Assembly (NCBI GenBank): GCA_023431045.1
Contig: JAEYXZ010000019.1
Span: forward strand, 1-6,503
Source: Bacillota bacterium
GTDB lineage: Bacteria > Bacillota_I > Bacilli_A > Acholeplasmatales > Acholeplasmataceae
Direction: 5' to 3'
Length of the DNA stretch: 6,503 nucleotides
Shown here: positions 1 through 5,638 of the stretch, one piece after another
Layout of the letters: each line of letters opens with the position of its first letter
Numbering within the stretch: position 1 is the stretch's first letter
Position numbers and translations under genes: made by a program
Notes under the pieces: model-generated
Seen by the model: the letters and a program-made list of their open reading frames with translations, nothing else
The model's database searches: none
Told to the model about the DNA's origin: nothing

Positions 1-509
1 GCATTAATTAATTCCATATCAAGACCGAATAAGTTCATCGCAGCATTTGCAAGAGCGATTAAGACGAACACAGCGATATCTCTTACACCAAATAATGATG
101 AAATTAAAACGATCATTAATGAAGAACTAATCGCATATTCATACCATCTCATCTTATTCATACCTTGTTTCAAATCTGCAACGTAACTTTCTTTATGAGG
201 GAACGCAATAATGAAGTGGAAGATTCCAGAGATTAACAAGAAGCAAGCAGTGAGTGGTAGGAATGGTAATTCAAAGAGTGTATCGGTTGGAGTTAGGACT
301 AAGCCTTGACCTTGGACGAAACTCAAATAATTACCAATCACTGGAATCGTGAAGGTTTGTGTACCGGTGCCATCCAAATTAGGATAGATAAGAAAAGCAA
401 ACAACATCATCAAAATACCTTGAGCCAAGTGAATTGAGCCCATGATTTTGTTGAATCGGATGAGACTTGAAAACGACAATGAATCTTTGACTGAATTTTG
501 TTGATCCAT
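1..509 (-). CDS. Heliorhodopsin, N-terminal 169 residues (C-terminus beyond left edge)
   Basis: The protein is an integral membrane retinal protein of the heliorhodopsin family, thought to sense light rather than pump ions. The minus-strand frame opens at ATG 509-507 and runs open to base 1, so the gene is cut by the window edge. Four hydrophobic segments are visible at about residues 17-41, 80-103, 122-141 and 145-165, with a long polar loop between the first two, as in this family. Diagnostic motifs are FNKIMGSIHLAQ in helix 1 (His27), SGIFHFI in helix 2 (His98) and RWYEYAISSSLMIVLI in helix 3, where Glu124 aligns with the Schiff-base counterion Glu107 of heliorhodopsin 48C12 as I recall it. 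Helix 4 ends NAAMNLFGLDME, close to the usual NASMILFG signature. His27 and His98 match His23 and His80 of 48C12. The retinal-binding lysine lies in helix 7, outside the window. An AAAGGAGAA site precedes the start. Heliorhodopsins are known mainly from monoderm microbes, which fits the host. Confidence 0.9.
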   Translation of the reverse strand, partial: MDQQNSVKDSLSFSSLIRFNKIMGSIHLAQGILMMLFAFLIYPNLDGTGTQTFTIPVIGNYLSFVQGQGLVLTPTDTLFELPFLPLTACFLLISGIFHFIIAFPHKESYVADLKQGMNKMRWYEYAISSSLMIVLISSLFGVRDIAVFVLIALANAAMNLFGLDMELIN

Positions 510-517
510 ATATTTAG

Positions 518-526
518 TTCTCCTTT
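518..526 (-). promoter_or_regulatory. Ribosome binding site of the heliorhodopsin gene
   Basis: Read on the minus strand the bases are AAAGGAGAA, a near-perfect Shine-Dalgarno sequence about eight bases before ATG 509. It fixes the start of the truncated heliorhodopsin reading frame. Confidence 0.8.
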
Positions 527-553
527 GTAGTGATAACTCTATTGTATCACTAC
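527..553. repeat. Perfect 9-bp inverted repeat, likely operator between divergent genes
   Basis: GTAGTGATA (527-535) is the exact reverse complement of TATCACTAC (545-553), with nine bases between. The repeat overlaps the -10 box of the minus-strand promoter. It also lies across the -35 and spacer of the candidate plus-strand promoter. One arm lies upstream of each predicted transcription start, so neither RNA would contain the whole hairpin. A DNA operator for a dimeric repressor is therefore more likely than an RNA structure. I cannot name the regulator. Confidence 0.6.
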
Positions 554-559
554 TATAAT
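530..559 (+). promoter_or_regulatory. Candidate plus-strand promoter for the small ORF and DUF2161 gene
   Basis: A consensus TATAAT lies at 554-559. GTGATA at 530-535 matches four of six bases of the -35 consensus, with an 18-base spacer. Transcription would start near 566, within the cre-like box, and read into the small ORF at 622 and the DUF2161 gene at 681. It is interleaved with the opposing heliorhodopsin promoter, so the two may compete or be co-controlled. Confidence 0.45.
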
Positions 560-569
560 TCTTTTGAAA
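541..569 (-). promoter_or_regulatory. Candidate promoter of the heliorhodopsin gene
   Basis: On the minus strand a TACAAT -10 box lies at 546-541. A weak TTTCAA -35 box lies at 569-564, 17 bases away. The predicted transcript starts near 534, leaving a leader of about 25 bases that contains the ribosome binding site. The -35 box sits inside the cre-like operator at 565-578, and the -10 box overlaps the 9-bp inverted repeat at 527-553, so both elements could block this promoter. The weak -35 suggests a modest or activator-helped promoter. Confidence 0.55.
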
Positions 570-578
570 GCGTTTTCG
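565..578. promoter_or_regulatory. cre-like operator (CcpA or another LacI-family regulator)
   Basis: TGAAAGCGTTTTCG matches the catabolite-responsive element consensus TGWAARCGYTWNCW at 13 of 14 positions, including the central CG and both flanking half-sites. It overlaps the candidate -35 box of the heliorhodopsin promoter and the predicted start of the plus-strand transcript. A bound CcpA-like protein would be expected to repress both directions. Local LacI-family sugar regulators recognise similar palindromes, so the exact regulator is open. Confidence 0.6.
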
Positions 579-621
579 TACGTAATAGTAGACCTTAAAA
601 TAAGAAAAGGAAATTACAGAT

Positions 622-648
622 ATGAGTGAATTTGCTTGGAACTTATGA
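622..648 (+). other. Tiny ORF (8 codons) with in-frame TGA before the DUF2161 gene
   Basis: ATG 622 follows an AAAAGGAAA ribosome binding site (605-613) and encodes MSEFAWNL before TGA at 646-648. If that TGA is passed over, the same frame runs another 11 codons, to CAA at 679-681. It then stops at TGA 682-684, which overlaps the ATG of the next gene (ATGA), the usual arrangement of coupled genes. The F-x-W-N start faintly resembles the short YqzL-like proteins of Firmicutes. It could be a decayed small gene, a leader peptide, or chance. No function is assigned. Confidence 0.3.
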
Positions 649-680
649 GATAATAAGAATACAGTAAAAGAGGTAAGTCA

Positions 681-1364
681 ATGACTGAAAGTGAATTATA
701 TCAACCGTGTAAAATCTTACTAGAAACGATGGGCTTTATGGTTAAAGCAGAAGTCGGACCAGTCGATATTTTAGCAGTTAAAGAAGATTACACAATTATT
801 GTTGAGTTAAAACTAAATATCTCACTCAAGCTCATCTATCAAGCAATCGATCGTCAAAAACTAGCTGATAAGGTTTATGTTGCATTACCAAGTAGTGTGA
901 TTGCAAAACAAAAAGCTAATGTAAAGTATTTTATTAATTTACTAAAGAGATTAGAAATTGGTTTAATCTCAGTAACAAAAAACAAAGCAGATATTGTTGT
1001 TGAGACCTTTGGATTTGATGTACAAAAAAGTATCACTTCAAGCAAGCGTAAAAAAGCTAAAATGATGAAAGAGTTCACACTTCGTAAAAGTAGTGAGAAT
1101 GTTGGTGGAATTAAACAAAAGAAAATGACCCATTATAAGGAAAAAGTGATTGAAATTGCTAAGTACTTAAATGAGTTTGGTGAAAAGTCACCTAGAGACA
1201 TTGGTTTATATACCGGAATTAAAGATACACCAAACATTTTAAGAAAAAACTATTACATGTGGTTCTATCCTGTGAGAAGAGGAATATATTCTCTTTCCTT
1301 GATTGGACAAAAAGAAATTGCTCAATATTTAGATGTCTTAAGTGATGATTTAGAACACATCTAA
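681..1364 (+). CDS. DUF2161 family PD-(D/E)XK phosphodiesterase-like protein
   Basis: This 227-residue protein matches the DUF2161 pattern from end to end. The N-terminal half has the restriction-endonuclease-like core: Glu5 in the first helix, Glu24, Asp29 in the GPVDILAV strand, then Glu42-x-Lys44 in VELKL, followed by a helix with Gln54 and Asp57. These are the expected metal-binding and catalytic residues, so nuclease activity is plausible. A lysine-rich linker (about 118-150) with the NVGG and MTHYKEK motifs leads to a winged-helix-like region (151-220) ending in NYYMWFYPVRRGIYSLS, the conserved tail of the family. It is likely cytoplasmic and DNA-directed, with no known substrate. The start is supported by AAAAGAGG (666-673). 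It is probably transcribed from the divergent region shared with heliorhodopsin. Nothing nearby suggests a restriction partner. Confidence 0.85.
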   Translation: MTESELYQPCKILLETMGFMVKAEVGPVDILAVKEDYTIIVELKLNISLKLIYQAIDRQKLADKVYVALPSSVIAKQKANVKYFINLLKRLEIGLISVTKNKADIVVETFGFDVQKSITSSKRKKAKMMKEFTLRKSSENVGGIKQKKMTHYKEKVIEIAKYLNEFGEKSPRDIGLYTGIKDTPNILRKNYYMWFYPVRRGIYSLSLIGQKEIAQYLDVLSDDLEHI

Positions 1365-1374
1365 ATCATAAAAT

Positions 1375-1394
1375 AAACCACAATTATTGGTTTT
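1375..1394 (+). terminator. Weak candidate terminator after the DUF2161 gene
   Basis: AAACCA (1375-1380) pairs with TGGTTT (1388-1393) around a 7-base loop and is followed by only a short run of T. The stem is short and AT-rich, so termination here would be leaky. It sits about ten bases after the stop codon, where a terminator is expected. Confidence 0.3.
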
Positions 1395-1406
1395 CGTTCA
1401 TATGTA

Positions 1407-1435
1407 TTGAATTATAGTTTCGAGTTTGTTACAAT
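1407..1435 (+). promoter_or_regulatory. Promoter of the riboswitch-exchanger transcript
   Basis: A TTGAAT -35 box (1407-1412) and a TACAAT -10 box (1430-1435) are separated by 17 bases, and TG at 1427-1428 makes an extended -10. Transcription would start near 1442, directly before the P1 helix of the riboswitch, as is usual for this class. CGAGT (1421-1425) and ACTCG (1436-1440) form a small inverted repeat centred on the -10 box, possibly an operator. Confidence 0.75.
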
Positions 1436-1442
1436 ACTCGAA

Positions 1443-1527
1443 GAAGGGGAGTAGTTTCCTAGCAATCAATCGTCATTTCGATAGCAATATCCGGTTGATT
1501 CCAAGCATAGCTTGTAACCAGACCTTC
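1443..1527 (+). promoter_or_regulatory. yybP-ykoY-type Mn2+ riboswitch aptamer
   Basis: Near the transcript start is the hallmark GGGGAGTAG (1446-1454). P1 is formed by GAAGG (1443-1447) with CCTTC (1523-1527). A 9-bp helix pairs 1464-1472 with 1492-1500, with one G-U pair, and closes a loop region with the CGTCATTTCG segment, similar to the metal-contacting loop of known members. A third hairpin, CAAGC-ATA-GCTTG, lies at 1502-1514, followed by the conserved CCAGACCTT-type closing strand. This class binds Mn2+ and commonly controls metal exporters, including exchangers of the type encoded directly downstream. Recognition is by motif and hand-folded structure. I am fairly sure of the class. 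Confidence 0.85.
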
Positions 1528-1557
1528 AGGACTTATTATCTTGAGGGTTTTATTTTT
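1523..1557 (+). terminator. Riboswitch-controlled intrinsic terminator (expression platform)
   Basis: CCTTCAGGA (1523-1531) pairs over nine base pairs, two of them G-U, with TCTTGAGGG (1539-1547) around a 7-base loop, followed by TTTTATTTTT. Its first five bases are also the 3' strand of aptamer helix P1, so the two structures exclude each other. Metal binding that stabilises P1 should prevent the terminator and switch the downstream exporter gene on, as in other members of the class. Confidence 0.8.
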
Positions 1558-1588
1558 GGTAAGATTCTCAAACACGAAAGGAGACGTC

Positions 1589-2584
1589 ATGGAACACGTC
1601 ATCAATGTATTACTCTTATTAGTGGGATTTTTCTTCTTAGTAAAAGGTGCTGACTTCTTTGTTGAATCATCCGCCTCAATTGCAAGACGCTTTAATGTAT
1701 CTCCACTAGTTATCGGTTTGACTTTAGTCGCATTTGGGACATCACTTCCTGAACTTGCGGTAAGTTTTATCGCATCGATTACAGTAGAAGCAGGTCAAAC
1801 TGCAGATATCGCAATGGGAAATGTGGTCGGATCTAATATGGCAAATATTGCATTAATTCTAGGTTTAACAGCCATCGTTAGACCAGTTATCGTTTCTAAA
1901 ACGATGGTAAAAAAAGAATTCATATTCTTAATGGTTAGCTCGATACTATTGGTTGTATTTGCTTTTGCATTCCAAGCAGATGCGGCAATCGTTTGGTGGG
2001 AATCCTTAATCTTGTTACTGTTCTTTGCAAGCTATATCATCGTCATGATTAAAACTTCAAATGGTGATGCAGCTGTTGTTGAAGATTATGAAATCATTGA
2101 TATGAAAAAAGCTATATTATTAGTTATTGTTGGCATCATCGGGGTTACACTTGGTGGTTATATGGTAACAACAGGTGCTGAGAATATTGCAGTAAGTATT
2201 CTGGTTGATCTATTTAGTGTGGAAACATCTAAAGCAGTCACTTTAATTGGATTAACGGTGGTTGCAGTTGGTACCTCTCTACCTGAGATGGTGACATCAA
2301 TTGTTGCAGCTAAAAAAGGTGAAAACGAGATTGCTTTTGGGAATCTAGTTGGATCAAACATCTTTAATATTTTATTTATCTTAGGTCTTTCTGGACTTGT
2401 GACAACACTAGGCATTAATCAAGACGTCTTAATTGATACCTTAATTATGACTGGGATAACAATAGTTGCATTAATCTTTGCGGTTACCTTTGAAAGGGTA
2501 TCCAAAAAAGAAGGGTTCATTCTAGTTTTAATTTACTCAGCGTATATTGTTTATATTATTCTAAGAGCTCTTGGAATTGCATAA
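1589..2584 (+). CDS. CaCA-family cation exchanger (YrbG-like), predicted Mn2+/Ca2+ exporter
   Basis: This 331-residue membrane protein has about ten transmembrane helices in two inverted halves. Each half carries the ion-binding alpha repeat of the Ca2+/cation antiporter superfamily: GTSLPE (50-55) with GNVVGSN (77-83), and GTSLPE (228-233) with GNLVGSN (251-257). Glu55 and Glu233 are the expected cation ligands. Residues 86 and 260, after the GSN motifs, are both Asn, where I recall some Na+/Ca2+ exchangers having an Asp in one repeat. The halves are joined by an acidic loop near 158-172. The protein would exchange Na+ or H+ for a divalent cation across the membrane. The yybP-ykoY-type riboswitch directly upstream points to Mn2+ as a physiological substrate. 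The start is ATG 1589 with AAAGGAGA (1577-1584). An upstream in-frame TTG at 1541 lies in the terminator stem and is unlikely. The gene appears to be monocistronic. Confidence 0.9.
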   Translation: MEHVINVLLLLVGFFFLVKGADFFVESSASIARRFNVSPLVIGLTLVAFGTSLPELAVSFIASITVEAGQTADIAMGNVVGSNMANIALILGLTAIVRPVIVSKTMVKKEFIFLMVSSILLVVFAFAFQADAAIVWWESLILLLFFASYIIVMIKTSNGDAAVVEDYEIIDMKKAILLVIVGIIGVTLGGYMVTTGAENIAVSILVDLFSVETSKAVTLIGLTVVAVGTSLPEMVTSIVAAKKGENEIAFGNLVGSNIFNILFILGLSGLVTTLGINQDVLIDTLIMTGITIVALIFAVTFERVSKKEGFILVLIYSAYIVYIILRALGIA

Positions 2585-2600
2585 TTAATAAAAAATAAAG

Positions 2601-2647
2601 AAACCGATCATCGATTCAATCTGTATTGAATATATGATCGGTTTTTT
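2601..2647 (+). terminator. Strong intrinsic terminator after the exchanger gene
   Basis: AAACCGATCAT (2601-2611) pairs perfectly with ATGATCGGTTT (2634-2644). An inner ATTCAAT/ATTGAAT stem sits around a CTGT loop. A run of six T follows the GG. It lies 16 bases after the stop and isolates the riboswitch unit from the next gene. Confidence 0.9.
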
Positions 2648-2689
2648 ATATCTTTAATTAGTGAATTTTAATCTTTTAAAAATTAGGAT

Positions 2690-2698
2690 TGATATAAT
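2690..2698 (+). promoter_or_regulatory. Extended -10 promoter of the SDR gene
   Basis: TGATATAAT gives a consensus TATAAT at 2693-2698 with the TG extension. No good -35 box is seen at the normal distance, which is common for extended -10 promoters. Transcription would start near 2705, about 24 bases before the ATG at 2729. Confidence 0.6.
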
Positions 2699-2728
2699 GA
2701 AGTTGGTTTTAAGAAAGAGAGAAGTCAT

Positions 2729-3469
2729 ATGAAAGCAATCTTTACCGGAATGAATGGGACTGTTGCACCTTTTGTTGCAAACTATTTTAGCGAAAAAGGA
2801 TATGAAGTTATTGCATACGATCGAAATATTGTTTCAACTGAAAATGAAAGAGAGATTGAACCCTTTATTTTAAGACATCAACCCAAAATATTGTTGCATT
2901 TTGCGATGGGGTCTATCGAATGGACTAAAAATCTTTCATTGATTTGTTCTAAAAAGCAAATAGAATTTGTTTATATTAGTACGGTCTCAGTCTTTTCAAA
3001 TGAGAATAGAGGACCACATACAATTGACTCAATTCCAGATGCAGATGATGATTATGGACGTTATAAAAGAATGAGTGAATCTGTTGTATTAAATAATCAC
3101 ACCAGCCCTTATATTATTAGACTAGGATGGCAAATTGGTTATGGAAAAGGCCAAAATCAAATGATTGATTTTCTATACCGAAAAATGGCAGAAGAAGGCG
3201 AAATAAAAGCATCTTCACTTTGGTATCCTGCAACATCATTTTTACAAGATACAGCATCTGCAATCTATCAAATCGTTCACGAGCTAAAACCTGGATTATA
3301 TCATGTTAATAGTAACGATCAATACACATATTATGAAATTGTTCAATACTTATCAAAAATTTATGCTGAATTAACTGTTGTTGAAACTAAAGATTTTAAT
3401 GCTGATCACCGAATGATTGATGAACGAGTAAAGATTAGAAAACTAAGTGAAATTTTTAATGGCGAATGA
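2729..3469 (+). CDS. RmlD-like NAD(P)-dependent sugar epimerase/reductase (SDR superfamily)
   Basis: This 246-residue soluble protein is of the extended short-chain dehydrogenase type, closest in layout to dTDP-4-dehydrorhamnose reductase (RmlD). The Rossmann start KAIFTGMNGTVAPFVANYF carries the dinucleotide-binding glycines Gly7 and Gly10, and Asp31 ends the second strand. The catalytic elements are STVSVF (84-89) and Tyr109-x-x-x-Lys113. Later come RLGWQIGYG (131-139) and GLYHVNSND (189-197), both typical of RmlD-like proteins. It is shorter than most RmlD enzymes (about 280-300 residues). No other sugar-nucleotide gene is nearby, so substrate and pathway cannot be named. Its ribosome binding site (AAAGAGAGA, 2713-2721) is weaker than its neighbours'. 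It has its own promoter and ends in TGA, confirming the standard code. Confidence 0.75.
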   Translation: MKAIFTGMNGTVAPFVANYFSEKGYEVIAYDRNIVSTENEREIEPFILRHQPKILLHFAMGSIEWTKNLSLICSKKQIEFVYISTVSVFSNENRGPHTIDSIPDADDDYGRYKRMSESVVLNNHTSPYIIRLGWQIGYGKGQNQMIDFLYRKMAEEGEIKASSLWYPATSFLQDTASAIYQIVHELKPGLYHVNSNDQYTYYEIVQYLSKIYAELTVVETKDFNADHRMIDERVKIRKLSEIFNGE

Positions 3470-3512
3470 AATTTTATGAAGCAATAATTAATAAACATAA
3501 AATGCTTTTCTA

Positions 3513-3518
3513 TATAAT
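3513..3518 (+). promoter_or_regulatory. Candidate -10 box for the membrane protein-MFS-hydrolase operon
   Basis: A consensus TATAAT lies 29 bases before ATG 3548 in an AT-rich gap. I see no convincing -35 box, so this rests on the -10 alone. Without it the genes would depend on readthrough from the SDR gene 78 bases upstream. Confidence 0.4.
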
Positions 3519-3547
3519 AAAGATACTCTTTACAAGGGGGAGTAAGT

Positions 3548-3820
3548 ATGAATATTAATGACTTATTAATGTATGGGGCAGCTATCCTTTTTGCAGGGCT
3601 AATCACTTTTCCATTCAGTGCGATGCTATCAAAAAATAATAAATGGATGGTGTTTGTCATCCCTGGAATACTTGCAGCTATCGCAATTGTTTTTGCAATC
3701 ATGGGTTTCTTAGACGATGGATGGGGAAGACTTGGGTATCTACTTGTTGCATCATTTTCTGCAATTGGTTTTATTGGATCTTTAGCTTCTTCACTATTCT
3801 TATTATTTAGGTATCGTTAA
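3548..3820 (+). CDS. Small hydrophobic membrane protein, 90 residues, function unknown
   Basis: I do not recognise a named family with certainty. Three transmembrane segments are visible at about residues 6-26, 33-55 and 63-86. A short loop containing LSKNNKW separates the first two, and a GFLDDGWGRLGY loop the last two. The end, FLLFRYR, is basic and probably cytoplasmic. The glycine- and serine-rich last helix (IGFIGSLASSLF) is loosely like small YesK-type Firmicutes proteins. A very strong AAGGGGGAG ribosome binding site (3534-3542) supports it as a real gene. It precedes the MFS exporter by 42 bases with no terminator between, so co-transcription is likely. Whether it assists the exporter is unknown. 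Confidence 0.7.
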   Translation: MNINDLLMYGAAILFAGLITFPFSAMLSKNNKWMVFVIPGILAAIAIVFAIMGFLDDGWGRLGYLLVASFSAIGFIGSLASSLFLLFRYR

Positions 3821-3862
3821 CTTTGTAGGCTTTGACCAATTCGCATTTATAGGAGACAACAG

Positions 3863-5107
3863 ATGAAAAATTGGATTAAAGATTTATCGTTATTTATGGT
3901 GAGTCAAACAGTCTCACTTTTAGGATCAATGCTTGTCATGTATTCCATTATGTGGCATATTACATTAACAACCCAATCAGGCATCATGATGACTATTATG
4001 GTTTTATGTTCCTTTATCCCAGCACTTTTACTATCACCTTTTGCAGGCGTTTGGGCGGATCGTTTAAATCGAAAAATGCTCATCATTGTCGCCGACTTAG
4101 GTATTGCTGCTGTGACACTTGTAATTACTGTATTATTCTTTTTCGGTATTAGAGAGTTATGGATTGTTTTTGTTGTCTCGATTGTTAGAGCATTTGGACA
4201 AGCTGTCCATCAACCGGTAGTCTCTGCGGTTTATCAACAAATCGTCCCTGAGGATAAGCTAATCAAAGTCCAAGGTATTGCACAAGGTATTCAATCAACA
4301 TCAATGATTTTAATGCCACTTTTAGCCGGACTACTTCTTGCTTATTTTTCAATTGAATACATTTTCTTTATTGATATTATTACTGCAATCTTTGCAGTTA
4401 TCATTCTTATTACCGTAGTTAAAATACCAAAACATAAGGCTGAAGGTAGCACACAAGCTATAGATTATTTTAAAGATATTAAGGAAGGATTTAAGTATAC
4501 ATTCTCTCACAAACTGATATTAAATATTATTTTATTTAGTTTTCTCTTTATGATGATGGTTTCCGCACCCGCATTTCTAACCTATCTTCAAGTCGCTAGA
4601 GTCTTTGGTCCAGAAGAATGGCGTCTATCAGCACTTGAAGCGATCTTTGGTATAGGGATGCTAGCAGGATCAATCACGATATCCATTTGGGGTGGTTTTA
4701 AGAATCGTTTAATTACATTCTTTATTGCATATATTGCAATTGGTATGGGTACGATTGGTTTAGGTATACCATTTGAATTTTGGACATATTTAGGATTTTG
4801 GGGATTCGTTGGATTCTTTATTTCTATAAGCAGTCCTTTATTAGTTGGACTCATACAAGAAAAAGTTGATCCTCAATTTATTGGTCGTGTCTTTTCAGTT
4901 TACGGACTCATTAGTACCGTTAGTATGCCACTTGGAATTTTAGTATTTGGACCTCTTGCGGATGTTATTAATGTTTCCCATATTATTTTATTTAGTGGTG
5001 TTATGATGGTTGCATTTTCTATTGTTCCACTCTTTAATAAAGAATTACTTAAAGAAGGATTAAAACTTGTTATACCAAAAGAAGTTCTAGTAGAGGAGAT
5101 ATCATGA
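3863..5107 (+). CDS. MFS efflux transporter, MefA-like (MFS_3 type)
   Basis: This 414-residue inner-membrane protein has about twelve transmembrane helices and fits the drug-exporting MFS subgroup that includes macrolide efflux proteins MefA/MefE. The opening FMVSQTVSLLGSMLVMYSIMW, the motif A loop GVWADRLNRK (62-71, with Asp66 and Arg67), RAFGQAVHQPVVSAVYQQIVPEDKL (109-133) and IQEKVDPQFIGRVFSVYGL (331-349) all follow that pattern. It would use the proton gradient to export a small molecule. The substrate cannot be read from sequence, and similarity to MefA does not prove antibiotic resistance, since many low-GC bacteria carry such proteins. AGGAGA (3851-3856) supports the start. Its stop TGA overlaps the ATG of the hydrolase gene, so the two are translationally coupled. 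The tail after residue 393 is hydrophilic and a little longer than usual. Confidence 0.85.
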   Translation: MKNWIKDLSLFMVSQTVSLLGSMLVMYSIMWHITLTTQSGIMMTIMVLCSFIPALLLSPFAGVWADRLNRKMLIIVADLGIAAVTLVITVLFFFGIRELWIVFVVSIVRAFGQAVHQPVVSAVYQQIVPEDKLIKVQGIAQGIQSTSMILMPLLAGLLLAYFSIEYIFFIDIITAIFAVIILITVVKIPKHKAEGSTQAIDYFKDIKEGFKYTFSHKLILNIILFSFLFMMMVSAPAFLTYLQVARVFGPEEWRLSALEAIFGIGMLAGSITISIWGGFKNRLITFFIAYIAIGMGTIGLGIPFEFWTYLGFWGFVGFFISISSPLLVGLIQEKVDPQFIGRVFSVYGLISTVSMPLGILVFGPLADVINVSHIILFSGVMMVAFSIVPLFNKELLKEGLKLVIPKEVLVEEIS

Positions 5108-5595
5108 GTAAAATTGCATTCTTAATCATAGATTTACAAAAAGCTTTCATTGATGATCGTAAAGGTCAAAAGGTATATGATGATACATTAATATATGTAA
5201 ATGAAACAGCTAAACTATTTCGTAAAGCTAATCAGCCGGTCATCGTGATTCGTGACATTGAAGAAGGCGATGGTCCGTTATTTGATATTGTAGATGACTT
5301 AAGGGTAGAAAAAACCGATATAAAATTAACTAAGACATATTCGAATAGTTTTTGGAAAACAGAATTAGATGATATCCTTAAAAAACTTAATGTTGATTTT
5401 GTAGTTATTTCAGGAAGCGCTGCAGAACAGTGTATTCTTGCAACCTATAATGGGGCAAAAGAGAGGGAATATCAAGCTGTAATCTTACAACATGGGGTCT
5501 TTGCTGATCATCCGAGTGGACTTATCGATTTATTAAATAATCGAGCATTAATTTCTTATACTGCAATTTCGTACTTACTTAAAAAAACGATATAA
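5104..5595 (+). CDS. Isochorismatase-family cysteine hydrolase
   Basis: This 163-residue cytoplasmic enzyme has the isochorismatase/nicotinamidase fold. The catalytic triad is visible: Asp10 in LIIDLQKAF, Lys77 in KTYSNSFW, and Cys110 in SGSAAEQCILATYNGA, which also contains the segment that forms the family's cis-peptide. The metal-site His residues of true nicotinamidases are not evident, and the protein is shorter than PncA-type enzymes (about 180-210 residues), so it belongs to the broad group of uncharacterised amidase-like hydrolases. Its ATG overlaps the exporter's stop (ATGA) and AGAGGAGAT (5092-5100) lies inside the exporter gene. Tight coupling suggests that hydrolase and exporter act on related compounds, perhaps in detoxification. 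That is inference only. Confidence 0.85.
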   Translation: MSKIAFLIIDLQKAFIDDRKGQKVYDDTLIYVNETAKLFRKANQPVIVIRDIEEGDGPLFDIVDDLRVEKTDIKLTKTYSNSFWKTELDDILKKLNVDFVVISGSAAEQCILATYNGAKEREYQAVILQHGVFADHPSGLIDLLNNRALISYTAISYLLKKTI

Positions 5596-5638
5596 AAACA
5601 GCCGCTCAATATCAAGATGACTGAGCGACTGTTTTTTT
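5596..5638. terminator. Bidirectional terminator between convergent genes
   Basis: AAACAGCCGCTCA (5596-5608) pairs with TGAGCGACTGTTT (5622-5634), with one C-A mismatch and a 13-base loop. Seven T (5632-5638) follow on the plus strand. On the minus strand a T-rich tail comes from the AAAAA before 5599. It starts right after the hydrolase stop and ends within the stop codon of the DUF4886 gene, so it serves both. Confidence 0.85.

Noticed and set aside
1541..1588. Upstream TTG start adding 16 residues to the exchanger
   Set aside because: The TTG lies in the 3' arm of the riboswitch terminator and has no ribosome binding site. ATG 1589 has AAAGGAGA and begins directly with the first transmembrane helix.
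1426..1653. 75-codon plus-strand ORF across the riboswitch
   Set aside because: It covers the promoter, aptamer and terminator, has no ribosome binding site, and overlaps the exchanger gene in another frame. The RNA structure explains the sequence.
3478..3508. Possible terminator hairpin after the SDR gene (GAAGCA with TGCTTT)
   Set aside because: The stem has only six pairs including a G-U, a 19-base loop and a poor T tail. It is too weak to call.
3406..3702. 98-codon minus-strand ORF over the SDR end and small membrane gene
   Set aside because: It is antisense to two supported genes, has no family-like motifs and no ribosome binding site. The same holds for the other antisense ORFs inside the nuclease, exchanger and MFS genes.
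3832..3853. TTGACC and TTATAG as a promoter for the MFS gene
   Set aside because: The boxes are only about ten bases apart, far from the needed 16-18. Co-transcription with the upstream gene is simpler.
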